From Spirochaetota bacterium (lineage in GTDB: Bacteria > Spirochaetota > JAAYUW01 > JAOAHJ01): 64,000 nt of DNA. A program made the translations under genes and the position numbers. The notes below the pieces were generated by a model that was not told the origin of the DNA, did not search any database, and was given only the letters and a program-made list of their open reading frames with translations. Location of the stretch: NCBI GenBank assembly GCA_026415295.1, contig JAOAHJ010000039.1, positions 1 through 64,000 of the forward strand, in the 5' to 3' direction. Numbering within the stretch: the first letter of the stretch is position 1; each line of letters starts with the position of its first letter. Shown piece after piece: positions 54,546 to 63,332 of this stretch.

Positions 54546-55730
54546 TCAATACAATGAACTAAATATTAGATTTTCAAAAATATCTTTTTCAGAAAGCCCT
54601 GATTTTAAAAGCAATTGAGGATACATAGAAATTCTAGTAAAACCTGGAATACTATTTATTTCATTGCAATATATTTCATTATTCTTATTATCATAAAAGA
54701 AATCTATTCTTGCAAATCCCTTTGCATTTAAAGCTTTTATGATATTTAAACTAATAGCTCTAAAATTATCTATAATTTTATCTTCTAGTTTTACAGGAAT
54801 TTCAAATTTAGCTTCATTTTTAAGATATTTGTCTTCATAAGAATAAAATTCTTCTGAAGGGATAACTCTACCTGGGAGTGATATAAAATCAGTAAAATCT
54901 TTCAGTTTCAAATAAGAAACTTCTATTTCAAAACCTTCTATTTGTTTTTCAATAATTATTTTATCTGTCAAAAATATAAGTTCTTTTAAACTTGTCCAAA
55001 ATTTCTCATAAGAATCAATTTTATAAACTCCAATTGATGAACCAAGATTTGATGCTTTGAGAAAAAATGGGAGTGAATATAATTTTTTAGATTTTTCAAA
55101 TACTTCTTTAATAATTTCTTTATTTAAAAAATTATCCTTTATGTTTATAAATAATTTTTTCTGATAATATTCTATAGGATCTATTTTTTTGGATAAGATC
55201 ATAAAATTTTCAAGCTCACTTGTTAAAATAAAATTGTATACTGGGTACCATATGAATGGGGCTACTTTAATATTGTTTGCAATACAAATATTTTTAAATA
55301 TTACTTTATCCATACCTATCGCTGAATTTAGAGTATCAAAACCAATTAACTTCTTTTTTAATATAGAAATAAATCCTTGGAGATTTCCATCCTCTCCATA
55401 AGGACCATGTATCATTGGAAATATAAGATCATAATCAATTATCTTTTTAGCCAAAAATGAAATATCTTCTTTTTCATTTTCAACATCTTTTTGATCAAGT
55501 ATTTTTTCAAGTGAAAATTTATCTATTATAGTTTTATTTTCTTTTTCAAAATAATTAAATATTTCATATGGACACCTTTTCGAATATATTAGATTATTTT
55601 TTGAAATATAAATTAGACTTAATTCTATATTTTTAAAATATTTTTTAATTGTATTATAACAATAATAAGCTGAAGCAATAGAGACTTCATGTTCTGGAGA
55701 AACACCACCAAATATTAAACACAATTTCAT
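54546..55730 (-). CDS. ddl: D-alanine--D-alanine ligase
   Basis: 394 aa ATP-grasp ligase that makes the D-Ala-D-Ala dipeptide for peptidoglycan. Motifs: FGGVSPEHEVSIASA, FPMIHGPYGEDGNLQGFISI, FLKASNLGSSIGVYK, EVSYLKL, the omega-loop FYSYEDKYLK (Tyr-containing as in D-Ala ligases, not the His of VanA-type D-Ala-D-Lac ligases), and EINSIPGFTRISMYPQLL with the Mg-binding Glu/Asn. It is longer than E. coli DdlB because of a Lys/Phe-rich insert at about 165-195. It ends 177 bp from the tRNA gene; a DUF434 gene precedes it by 76 bp. Confidence 0.95.
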   Translation of the reverse strand: MKLCLIFGGVSPEHEVSIASAYYCYNTIKKYFKNIELSLIYISKNNLIYSKRCPYEIFNYFEKENKTIIDKFSLEKILDQKDVENEKEDISFLAKKIIDYDLIFPMIHGPYGEDGNLQGFISILKKKLIGFDTLNSAIGMDKVIFKNICIANNIKVAPFIWYPVYNFILTSELENFMILSKKIDPIEYYQKKLFINIKDNFLNKEIIKEVFEKSKKLYSLPFFLKASNLGSSIGVYKIDSYEKFWTSLKELIFLTDKIIIEKQIEGFEIEVSYLKLKDFTDFISLPGRVIPSEEFYSYEDKYLKNEAKFEIPVKLEDKIIDNFRAISLNIIKALNAKGFARIDFFYDNKNNEIYCNEINSIPGFTRISMYPQLLLKSGLSEKDIFENLIFSSLY

Positions 55731-55806
55731 ATTACACCTTTAATTTTTTCCAATAAATTAATCCTCAATAAATAATTTTCAATCTTTTTTAATTAATAAA
55801 TATTTT

Positions 55807-56544
55807 TTATAAATTAAAAACTTTTTTCTTAAGTACTTTTTTTATATACCACCCAACCAAATCAAATATTTTTAATTCGGACTTATCAATAATATATGAA
55901 TCGGAAGTTACTAAGACACCATTTTTATCTTTTAATTCAATTAAATAATTATCTGGATTTTTAATAGTAACCAATTCAAAATTTATTTTAGTAAACCTTT
56001 TATATGCGCTATTTTTGCTTATATAATTTATATTATTTATAAAATTATTTTTAATATTTTTAATATAATTTTCAAAGTCTTCTTTAATATTTTTAGAAAA
56101 AGAAACTGGTTCATCAAATAAAACAATAACTTTTTTTGGTTTAGCTTTAATAAAAAATTCAAAAATACAATAATAATATTTCTCAACATTTATCTTATGT
56201 ATATTATGGCCTCCAATAAGTGAAATATCTCTTAAATATCCATCTAAACCAATAAAGACAACTTTACCTGTATAGAAACTATGAAATGTTAGTAAAATAT
56301 TAAAAAAATCAATATAAATATTTTTATTTCTTAATTTCCATAAATATTTTAATCTCTTTTTCTTTCTTTTTATTAAAATTTCTTTTTTACAAACCCCCCT
56401 TTTTATAAAACCTCTCTCTACATTATTAAGTTTATAAAAATCTGAAACAATTTTAAATACATTATCTGCAGGATAATTTTTATTTAAAAAAGTTGAATAA
56501 TCTTTTATAGCTTTTTTTAATAAATCTATTCTTATTTTATTCAT
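55807..56544 (-). CDS. DUF434 family protein
   Basis: 245 aa. The pattern of DUF434 proteins is seen: an N-terminal helical part with VERGFIKRGVC, a metal-site-like IYIDFFNILLTFHSFYTGK, VFIGLDGYLRDISLIGGHN, KPKKVIVLFDEPVS and VLVTSDSYIIDKSELKIFDL. The Asp-rich arrangement recalls a PIN/NYN-type nuclease fold, an inference only. No Shine-Dalgarno is evident before the ATG. It may be co-transcribed with ddl. Confidence 0.72.
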   Translation of the reverse strand: MNKIRIDLLKKAIKDYSTFLNKNYPADNVFKIVSDFYKLNNVERGFIKRGVCKKEILIKRKKKRLKYLWKLRNKNIYIDFFNILLTFHSFYTGKVVFIGLDGYLRDISLIGGHNIHKINVEKYYYCIFEFFIKAKPKKVIVLFDEPVSFSKNIKEDFENYIKNIKNNFINNINYISKNSAYKRFTKINFELVTIKNPDNYLIELKDKNGVLVTSDSYIIDKSELKIFDLVGWYIKKVLKKKVFNL

Positions 56545-56728
56545 CTGTCTTTACTATATTATGTATTATAATTATTTTTTTAATATTTTAATTAAAAATT
56601 TAATTTATTATTCTTTACAACTTGTTGAAAAATATTTTTAAAAAAATAAAATTAAAAAAGAAAAATAAAAACAATAATAATAAAATATAAATTAAACTAA
56701 AATGTAATTCTTTTTATTAATTTAATTT

Positions 56729-57574
56729 ATGTATAAAAATAAAATAAAAAAAATTAAATATTTTATTTTTTTCTTAATTATAATTATTCTATTTTTTTAT
56801 TATAATCATCAAATTTTCTCAAATGAATTTTTCATAATTTCCATTGTATCAAACTATGATCTAATAATTAATAATTTTAAATTTAAACCATATACCATAA
56901 TTTATAATGACCAAGATTCAATCCATGAATTATTATCAATAAAAAATAGTATTAAAGAAATTAAAAAAAGAGTTAAAGGTGATCTTTTATTATTTATTAA
57001 TTTTGACTCTATCGGTCTTGATATAATAGCATGTGATCTAAATAAAGAAAAAAAACTGTTTTCAAAAAAATTCTCTTCTAAAATATTCCCCTATTTTGAT
57101 AAGTTTATTTTGGATTTCCTTGAAGATATAAACTTTTTATATAAATTTTATAAAAACTATAATTTTAATTTTATGTTTTTTCTAGGTATAAATAATTTTG
57201 AAATAATTTATAATTATTCAAACTTTTTATCCTTTTTCAAAACTTCTACTGAAAGCGATCTTGAAATGTTAATAAGAAATTATTTAATAAATAATTTTGT
57301 CAGAAAAGAAAATTTTGAAAAATTTTTTAAGGAAAATGAAATTAATAATTTGTATTCCAGTATAAAAAAAATTTCGAGCATTTGTAAAAAAAATTTAGAT
57401 GACTATATTGATAAAACAGAAAATACCGAAAATTTTAAAATATTCAATTTTAGAGACAATATCAATTTTATTATCTTTAAAAAATCAATTTTAGATCAAA
57501 AAATTATACTTTTATTAAAAGAAAAATACCTTAATTATTTAGATTATAAATTAATCAATTTTATATTTCATTAA
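56729..57574 (+). CDS. Hypothetical exported protein
   Basis: 281 aa, not recognised. A basic start and hydrophobic segment (about 10-27, YFIFFLIIIILFFYY) mark a signal peptide or anchor. The rest is rich in Phe, Asn, Lys and Ile; strands such as DLLLFINFDSIGLDIIACDL and helices such as ENEINNLYSSIKKISSICKK suggest a mixed alpha/beta fold. No Shine-Dalgarno precedes the ATG. It converges with lysC (25-bp gap) and is divergent from DUF434. Compositional bias agrees with the neighbours, so it is probably a real gene. Confidence 0.5.
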   Translation: MYKNKIKKIKYFIFFLIIIILFFYYNHQIFSNEFFIISIVSNYDLIINNFKFKPYTIIYNDQDSIHELLSIKNSIKEIKKRVKGDLLLFINFDSIGLDIIACDLNKEKKLFSKKFSSKIFPYFDKFILDFLEDINFLYKFYKNYNFNFMFFLGINNFEIIYNYSNFLSFFKTSTESDLEMLIRNYLINNFVRKENFEKFFKENEINNLYSSIKKISSICKKNLDDYIDKTENTENFKIFNFRDNINFIIFKKSILDQKIILLLKEKYLNYLDYKLINFIFH

Positions 57575-57599
57575 CACTTTGAAATTTAACTTATAATAC

Positions 57600-58805
57600 T
57601 TAAAATTCTTCAATAAAAAAACTTTTTAATTTTTCATATAAACTTTTAATAATAGAATCATGATCATTTTTGTTATTAAAAATAATAGAAGTAGCAAGAT
57701 TAAATGATGCTAAAAAAATAGGTTCATAATTATTTTCTCTAAGAATATTTTTAACAAGATTAATTGAACCAGGAAAATTATTAAACCCTTCTCCAAGAAT
57801 TGAAATTATAAAACCATTTTCTAGTATTGGATTAAATCTTTTTATAATTTCATTTTCTATAATCTCAATATTTTTAATAAATTCATAATCTTCAATTATT
57901 AAAATAGATCTTTTTATGTCTGTAAAAACACTATAAATATTAATATCATTTTTATCAAATATATCCAACAAAAAATCTAAACCAATATTGTTAAAAATGA
58001 ATATCTTTAAATCTTTTTTTGATGTAATTCCTTTAATAAAGGGTTTTTCTTTTACATTTTCATTCATAAGTTTATCCATAACAAAAGTCCCTCCATTAGA
58101 ATTAAAACTAGATTTTATATAATAAGGATATTTATATAAACTAGCTAAACTACAAGCTCTATCATGCATAACTTTTGCACCAGTAGAAGCAAAAAGTGAG
58201 GCATCAAAAAAACTCATTGTTTTAAAAGGTTTAACATCATTAACTATTCTAGGATCCACAGGGTATATGCCATCTACATCAGTATTTATATAACATTTTG
58301 AAGCATTTAATGATATTGCTAAAGCAATTGCTGTTAAATCTGATCCACCTCTACCTAATGTTGTTATCTCTTTTTCAAAAGACACTCCTTGAAATCCTGC
58401 AACTATTACTACTTTTTCTTTTTTTAATTCATCTAATATCCTATAAGGTTTTATTTGATTAATTTTTGCTTTAGTATGAGAACAATCAGTAATTATGCCA
58501 GATTGAGAACCTGTAAATGATATTGCATTAACACCAATATCATTTAAAGCTATTGAAAGAAGAGCCATTGATATTCTTTCTCCAGTTGTAAGAAGCATAT
58601 CTATTTCTCTTTTTGGTGGATTTTTGGCAATATTATAAGCCATATTTATAAGGGAATCAGTCTGTTTGCCCATTGCTGAAACAACAATAAGAATATTATT
58701 CCCCTCACTTTTTAACTCTTTTACATATTGAGCTATCCTTTTTATCTTGTTTTCATCACTTACTGAGGAACCACCGTATTTTAATACAATTAACTCTTTA
58801 TCCAT
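57600..58805 (-). CDS. lysC: Aspartate kinase
   Basis: 401 aa. Phosphorylates aspartate, the first step to lysine, methionine, threonine and diaminopimelate. Motifs: LKYGGSSVSDENKIKRIA, MLLTTGERISMALLSIAL, GFQGVSFEKEITTLGRGGSD and INTDVDGIYPVDPRI (the nucleotide/aspartate sites), then paired ACT domains from about 270. The second ACT region is less conserved, so which end product inhibits it cannot be read. It follows the exported coiled-coil gene by 20 bp. A gene-symbol choice among lysC/thrA/metL types is tentative, but it is a monofunctional kinase. Confidence 0.93.
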   Translation of the reverse strand: MDKELIVLKYGGSSVSDENKIKRIAQYVKELKSEGNNILIVVSAMGKQTDSLINMAYNIAKNPPKREIDMLLTTGERISMALLSIALNDIGVNAISFTGSQSGIITDCSHTKAKINQIKPYRILDELKKEKVVIVAGFQGVSFEKEITTLGRGGSDLTAIALAISLNASKCYINTDVDGIYPVDPRIVNDVKPFKTMSFFDASLFASTGAKVMHDRACSLASLYKYPYYIKSSFNSNGGTFVMDKLMNENVKEKPFIKGITSKKDLKIFIFNNIGLDFLLDIFDKNDINIYSVFTDIKRSILIIEDYEFIKNIEIIENEIIKRFNPILENGFIISILGEGFNNFPGSINLVKNILRENNYEPIFLASFNLATSIIFNNKNDHDSIIKSLYEKLKSFFIEEF

Positions 58806-58825
58806 AGATTATTTACCTATAATAA

Positions 58826-60289
58826 TTATTCTTCAAAATTAAATTTAAATATAAATTGTACATTTCTTTCAATAACAACTTCTGGTTCAAAATCTCTAAT
58901 TATAAATATTATATAATCAAGCAAAGATGGCGTAATTTGAAATATTTGAATGGCTTTTTCTCTTTCTATCCTTAGATTATTTATTGTCTCTATTACATCT
59001 TTTTCATAAGATTCAAAAATACTTTTAACTTCAATTAATTTATCTCTTATTAATTTAGAGCCTTCATTAAATTGTATTAAGATATTTTGAGTGTTTTTTA
59101 ATGTAAATTCCCCTAAATCAATAATTTGAGGGAAATCGTATATTCCAGGGGCTTTAAATTCTTCTATTATTACTCCTTCAAGTACAACTTTTATTAATTT
59201 ATTATTTAATTCAAAAAGACTAACTATTTTTTGATACATATTTTCATCTAAGGAAAGATAATCTTTCATATCTTTTAATATCTGAAGGAAAGCATTATTT
59301 AATTTAATTACTTTTTCAAGATTAGCAGAATATAAATTTAACAAATCATTTACACTTGAAATATAAGGATACAGACCTGATAATGTTTTGTAAAAAATAT
59401 CTATCTGTTCAATTATTTGAGCTTCTGTATCTATTATTGTTTTAAGAAATTCTTTCATCAATTGATAATTCTGATAAATAGTATTCAATGCATTGTCAAT
59501 ATTTTTTATATTATCAAGAAATTGATTTGGTATATTGAAATTTAAAGGTGAACATGTAGCTATAAATGAGGGTAAGTTTTTCATATTACCTTTGAAAGTT
59601 ATAGAAGCTTTAGCATCCGGATATGTAATCATTAAAAGGTTTATATTTATATTGTCACCAAAAAAATATTTTGTTCCAGATGTTACTTCTATATCTCTAA
59701 AGCTAGCTATATTTATTTGACTATTATTAGTAATAATAATTATATATGGAATTATCAAGTTTGTAGATATTTTTGCATTTGAATTATCCGGAAACTTCTG
59801 ATAATTAATATCTTTTAGATATGTTTGCAAAGATCTTGCATAAAATTCTATTCTTAAAGTCCCATTTAAATTTGCTTTATTTTTTAAAATTTCATCAGGT
59901 TTTATTTCTTTATCATTAAAAAAGTATTTAGCAGTAAGTGAAATTGGCAAAAAAAATGTCTTTTCCAAAGAAGCATCAAGATATACTATGTTGTCATTTT
60001 TAAATTCTACCGTTGCAACATCCCCAGATATATTAAATGGGTTTCTTGCATCAAATGGTCTTATATTTTTAATATTTATTTTACTCCTAAAATTTAATAT
60101 TTTACCAACAGCCCATCTGATTGTTCCTCTGAAATTTATTTTTGAAATATTACCATTTAAATCATTTTCAACATAAAATAATTCTACCTTAATAATTTTT
60201 AATGGATTTGCTATAATAATCATAGGAGGAATAATAAAATATATAAATAAAAATATAACAATCAATATCTTTAATTTTAATTTTAACAT
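58826..60289 (-). CDS. Exported protein with C-terminal helical/coiled-coil region, RND-transporter neighbour
   Basis: 487 aa, not recognised. A signal/anchor segment (about 5-27) is followed by a beta-rich N-terminal half (about 30-240, with FRGTIRWAVGKILNFRSKI and LNGTLRIEFYARSL) and a long helical stretch (about 245-460) whose heptads suggest a periplasmic coiled coil. AGGA precedes the ATG. It lies between the RND-type exporter and lysC on the same strand; an adaptor-like role for the exporter is conceivable but unproven. The 193-bp region upstream carries repeats. Confidence 0.6.
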   Translation of the reverse strand: MLKLKLKILIVIFLFIYFIIPPMIIIANPLKIIKVELFYVENDLNGNISKINFRGTIRWAVGKILNFRSKINIKNIRPFDARNPFNISGDVATVEFKNDNIVYLDASLEKTFFLPISLTAKYFFNDKEIKPDEILKNKANLNGTLRIEFYARSLQTYLKDINYQKFPDNSNAKISTNLIIPYIIIITNNSQINIASFRDIEVTSGTKYFFGDNININLLMITYPDAKASITFKGNMKNLPSFIATCSPLNFNIPNQFLDNIKNIDNALNTIYQNYQLMKEFLKTIIDTEAQIIEQIDIFYKTLSGLYPYISSVNDLLNLYSANLEKVIKLNNAFLQILKDMKDYLSLDENMYQKIVSLFELNNKLIKVVLEGVIIEEFKAPGIYDFPQIIDLGEFTLKNTQNILIQFNEGSKLIRDKLIEVKSIFESYEKDVIETINNLRIEREKAIQIFQITPSLLDYIIFIIRDFEPEVVIERNVQFIFKFNFEE

Positions 60290-60311
60290 TTTTTCTTGTC
60301 CTAAAATTAAT

Positions 60312-60342
60312 TTAATAAGATTAAGCTAATAACTCTTATTAA
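60312..60342. repeat. Inverted repeat upstream of the 487-aa gene
   Basis: TTAATAAGA (60312-60320) and TCTTATTAA (60334-60342) are perfect 9-bp arms separated by 13 nt, 22 bp before the start codon of the minus-strand gene. It would overlap the leader or promoter. Confidence 0.35.
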
Positions 60343-60400
60343 GAACATTAATAAATAAATAATAAATTGTAAATTAAACAAAATCAAATATAGTTTATAA

Positions 60401-60437
60401 TATCAACTAAAATGTATCAACTAAATATTTAACTAAA
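60401..60437. repeat. Short tandem direct repeats between the RND gene and the 487-aa gene
   Basis: TATCAACTAAA occurs exactly at 60401-60411 and 60415-60425 (14-bp period), and a third degenerate copy ending AACTAAA is at 60431-60437. The array is a possible regulator binding site, about 110-150 bp upstream of the 487-aa gene. Confidence 0.35.
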
Positions 60438-60482
60438 TTTAGCAAATGTAATTTTATTAACAATTGTAAATTTGTAAAATGT

Positions 60483-62666
60483 TTACTTCTCTAATTTAAA
60501 TAATTTTTTTCTTAAGTTGATAACAAAGCTAATTCTATTATATAATAAATAGCACAAAAGTGGACTAAAAATTACTACTGTTAAAAATGATATTATAGCT
60601 CCTCTACCTATTAACTTAGTAATATCTTTTACAATAGGATAATTTGAAAAAAAACCATAAGTAGTAACTGCAATAAAAAGACATAATGAGGCAGATAAAA
60701 TTGGTAAGAAAGTTGAAACAGAAGCATGATATATTGCATCAAATTTTGTTTTACCTTCTCTTATTTCATCAAATAACCTGTTTAAATATAATACGCCATA
60801 ATCTATAGTAGCTCCAAGTTGAATCGAACCTAGAATAGTTTGAGTTATAAAAGATATAGGTTTACCAGCTATGAAATTAAAAGAAAAATTTAAAAATATT
60901 GCAAGTTCTATAATAATTATTAACAAAAGAGGTAAAGATATTGAAAAAAAAGAAACAATTAATGTAATAAAAATTAAAATTAAAGATATACTATTAATCT
61001 TCATAAAATCTACTTTGGTTAATCTTGCAAAATCATAAACTAAAACTCCTTGCCCAGCGAGATAATATTCTTTATAGTATTCTGAAACTTTTTTAAATAT
61101 TTTTTCTATTGTTCTATAAGAATCGTTAGTTCCAGGTTGAAATTTTAACTTTAAATGACAAACAAGATAATTTTCTTGATAAAAAGACTTCAATGTACTT
61201 TTTGATAAAAAACTTAATGGTTCTAAAAAAGATCTTCCAAAGTTAACATGTAATATTGTTTCTATTCCATAAATATCTTTTAATTCAGATATCATTAAAT
61301 TGTACTGGTAATTTTCAAAATCATCAAATTTATCAATTTTTACTATAAGAGAAATTATATCTCCAGAACCAGTCTTATCAATAATATAAATAGAATCCTT
61401 TATTGAATCCAAATTTGATGGATATGTATCATTTATTTGGTACGATATTGGAACATTAAAATATCCGTAAGATGAAATAGTAATAAGAACAACAAATATT
61501 ATAAATAAAATAAATCTATTTGATTTAAATTTATAAATATAAAAAAAGTTTTTATTTCCTTTATTAATTCTTCTATCATCATTCTTTACTTTATTTTCAA
61601 TCTTATAATGAAATCTTTTATTTAAATTTTTTAAAAAATTAAAATTAATTTTTGTCTTCTTAATTAATGGATAAAAAATAATTAATAAACATGGCATTAA
61701 AGTTAATGTGGTGAAAAGGGTAAAAAATATTCCCTTTGCGAGTATAAGTCCTAGATCATAACCTATTCTTATTGACATAACAGTAATAGCTAGAAACCCA
61801 ATTAATGTTGTTATACTTGATGTAAATATAGATTTATAAGTATAGTTTAAGGCTTTTACCATAGCTTTATCAATCTCTTTTTTTAAATCTTTAGCAAACT
61901 CTTCTTCAAATCTATGAAATAAAAAGATTGAATAATCTATAGAAACTCCAAGTTGTAATGCACCAGTTAAACCAGAAGAAAGATAAGAAATTTCTTTAAA
62001 GAAAAAATTTGTTCCCATATTAATAACATAAGCAATAGCAAGAGAAAATAGAAATAAAAAAGCCTCTATAAAGGAACCTGTATTAAATGTAAGGAAAATA
62101 AAAATAGCAAAAATAGTAATATATAGAGCAATATCTTGGGTATTAGATCTAACCTCCCTATTACTTTCTTCATTAATTACAGCAAATCCTCCAAAATATA
62201 AATTTTTGTAACCTTTTAGATTTTCTTTAATTTTTCTAACAGTTTCAAATGTTCTTTTATCCTCTGGACCATATTTAAATTGAATGGTAATTAGAGATCC
62301 TTCTTTTGAATAAAATTGCGATCTAATATTTTCTGGTAGAAATTCAGGAGGAACAGTTAAAACTCCAAAGCTTTTTGTACTATAAATACCTTTTATTCCA
62401 TCAATTAATGATATTTTTTCAATTATTTCATTAATATATTTAATATTTTCAAAGCCTTCTAAATAAATAAAAGCAGAAGAAGAAGAGTGAAAATATTGTT
62501 CAAGGATTTTTTGACCTTTAACTGAATCTAAATCTTGAGGTAAATAGGAAGTCAAAGAAGTATTTATATGGGTATTTTTCCAAGAATAGAAACAAAATGG
62601 AATAATTAAAATATAAAAAATAAAAACCCAAATTCTATTTTTAACTATAAAATTAAATACTTTCAT
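60483..62666 (-). CDS. RND superfamily exporter, MMPL/HpnN type
   Basis: 727 aa, two symmetrical halves, each with one membrane helix, an extracytoplasmic domain and a five-helix bundle. The helix-4/10 motifs are LQLGVSIDYSIFLFHRFEEE (about 240-260) and IQLGATIDYGVLYLNRLFDE (about 630-650), with the Asp-Tyr typical of MMPL transporters. The first helix is followed by LTSYLPQDLDSVKGQKIL, the family's conserved region. Likely substrates are lipids or hydrophobic compounds. The start ATG has no Shine-Dalgarno. It appears first in a unit with the 487-aa gene and lysC, though a 193-bp gap intervenes. Confidence 0.88.
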   Translation of the reverse strand: MKVFNFIVKNRIWVFIFYILIIPFCFYSWKNTHINTSLTSYLPQDLDSVKGQKILEQYFHSSSSAFIYLEGFENIKYINEIIEKISLIDGIKGIYSTKSFGVLTVPPEFLPENIRSQFYSKEGSLITIQFKYGPEDKRTFETVRKIKENLKGYKNLYFGGFAVINEESNREVRSNTQDIALYITIFAIFIFLTFNTGSFIEAFLFLFSLAIAYVINMGTNFFFKEISYLSSGLTGALQLGVSIDYSIFLFHRFEEEFAKDLKKEIDKAMVKALNYTYKSIFTSSITTLIGFLAITVMSIRIGYDLGLILAKGIFFTLFTTLTLMPCLLIIFYPLIKKTKINFNFLKNLNKRFHYKIENKVKNDDRRINKGNKNFFYIYKFKSNRFILFIIFVVLITISSYGYFNVPISYQINDTYPSNLDSIKDSIYIIDKTGSGDIISLIVKIDKFDDFENYQYNLMISELKDIYGIETILHVNFGRSFLEPLSFLSKSTLKSFYQENYLVCHLKLKFQPGTNDSYRTIEKIFKKVSEYYKEYYLAGQGVLVYDFARLTKVDFMKINSISLILIFITLIVSFFSISLPLLLIIIIELAIFLNFSFNFIAGKPISFITQTILGSIQLGATIDYGVLYLNRLFDEIREGKTKFDAIYHASVSTFLPILSASLCLFIAVTTYGFFSNYPIVKDITKLIGRGAIISFLTVVIFSPLLCYLLYNRISFVINLRKKLFKLEK

Positions 62667-62977
62667 TTATCTATTTCAATTTAAATCAAATTTTTAATTA
62701 ATAAAACTATACTATTTTTTGGATAAAAATCTTGCCTTAATATATATAACTTTTTAAAAACTTCAATTTTTATATTTAAATATTTATTAAAAAAATTTCT
62801 ATAAATTTATTAAATAACTTAAATTTTTTTAGTTAAAATTTTATTTTTAGAAATATGGAGTTTAAATTATCCAAGATTTTATTAAAAATAATTGACTTTT
62901 ATAAAAAAATATTTATATATTTTAAAAATTAGCAATAATTAATTTATTCTTTTTTAACAAAAGGAGGATAAAATTTA
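62667..62977. other. Divergent intergenic region with a probable promoter for the DUF3795 gene
   Basis: 311 bp, A/T-rich, between the RND gene and the DUF3795 gene. A plausible plus-strand promoter is TTGACT at 62892-62897 with TATATT at 62916-62921 (18-nt spacer; TATATA at 62914 gives 16). AAGGAGG at 62961-62967 is a strong Shine-Dalgarno for the downstream ATG. I see no other gene or structured RNA. Confidence 0.45.
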
Positions 62978-63328
62978 ATGGATTCATTAGTTGCTTATTG
63001 TGGATACGATTGTACTAAATGTCCTGCTTTCTTGGCTTACAAAAATGGTGTTCAAAATATCGACAAAGAAGCTTTGATAAAATGGGCTTCAAATTCAGGA
63101 AGTAATTTAAAACCTGAAGAAATTATTTGTTCAGGTTGCACAAGTAATGATGAAATTAAATTTAAGTTTTGTTATGAATGTAAAATTAGAGAATGTGCTT
63201 CATCTAAAGATCTTGTAAATTGTGGTTATTGCGAAAATTACCCATGTAGTAATCTCGATGAAGTATTTTCTTATTCTAAAGAAGCAAAATATAGACTTGA
63301 TAATATAAATATGCAATTTTTAGAATAA
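62978..63328 (+). CDS. DUF3795 cysteine-rich protein
   Basis: 116 aa. It begins AYCGYDCTKCPAFLAYKNG, the DUF3795 signature, and continues with CSGC, CYECKIREC and CGYCENYPCSNL, around a dozen Cys in all, so it probably binds zinc or an Fe-S cluster. No function is established. AAGGAGG lies 10 nt before the ATG. It converges on the MATE gene, with a 4-bp gap between the stops. Confidence 0.88.
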   Translation: MDSLVAYCGYDCTKCPAFLAYKNGVQNIDKEALIKWASNSGSNLKPEEIICSGCTSNDEIKFKFCYECKIRECASSKDLVNCGYCENYPCSNLDEVFSYSKEAKYRLDNINMQFLE

Positions 63329-63332
63329 AATT

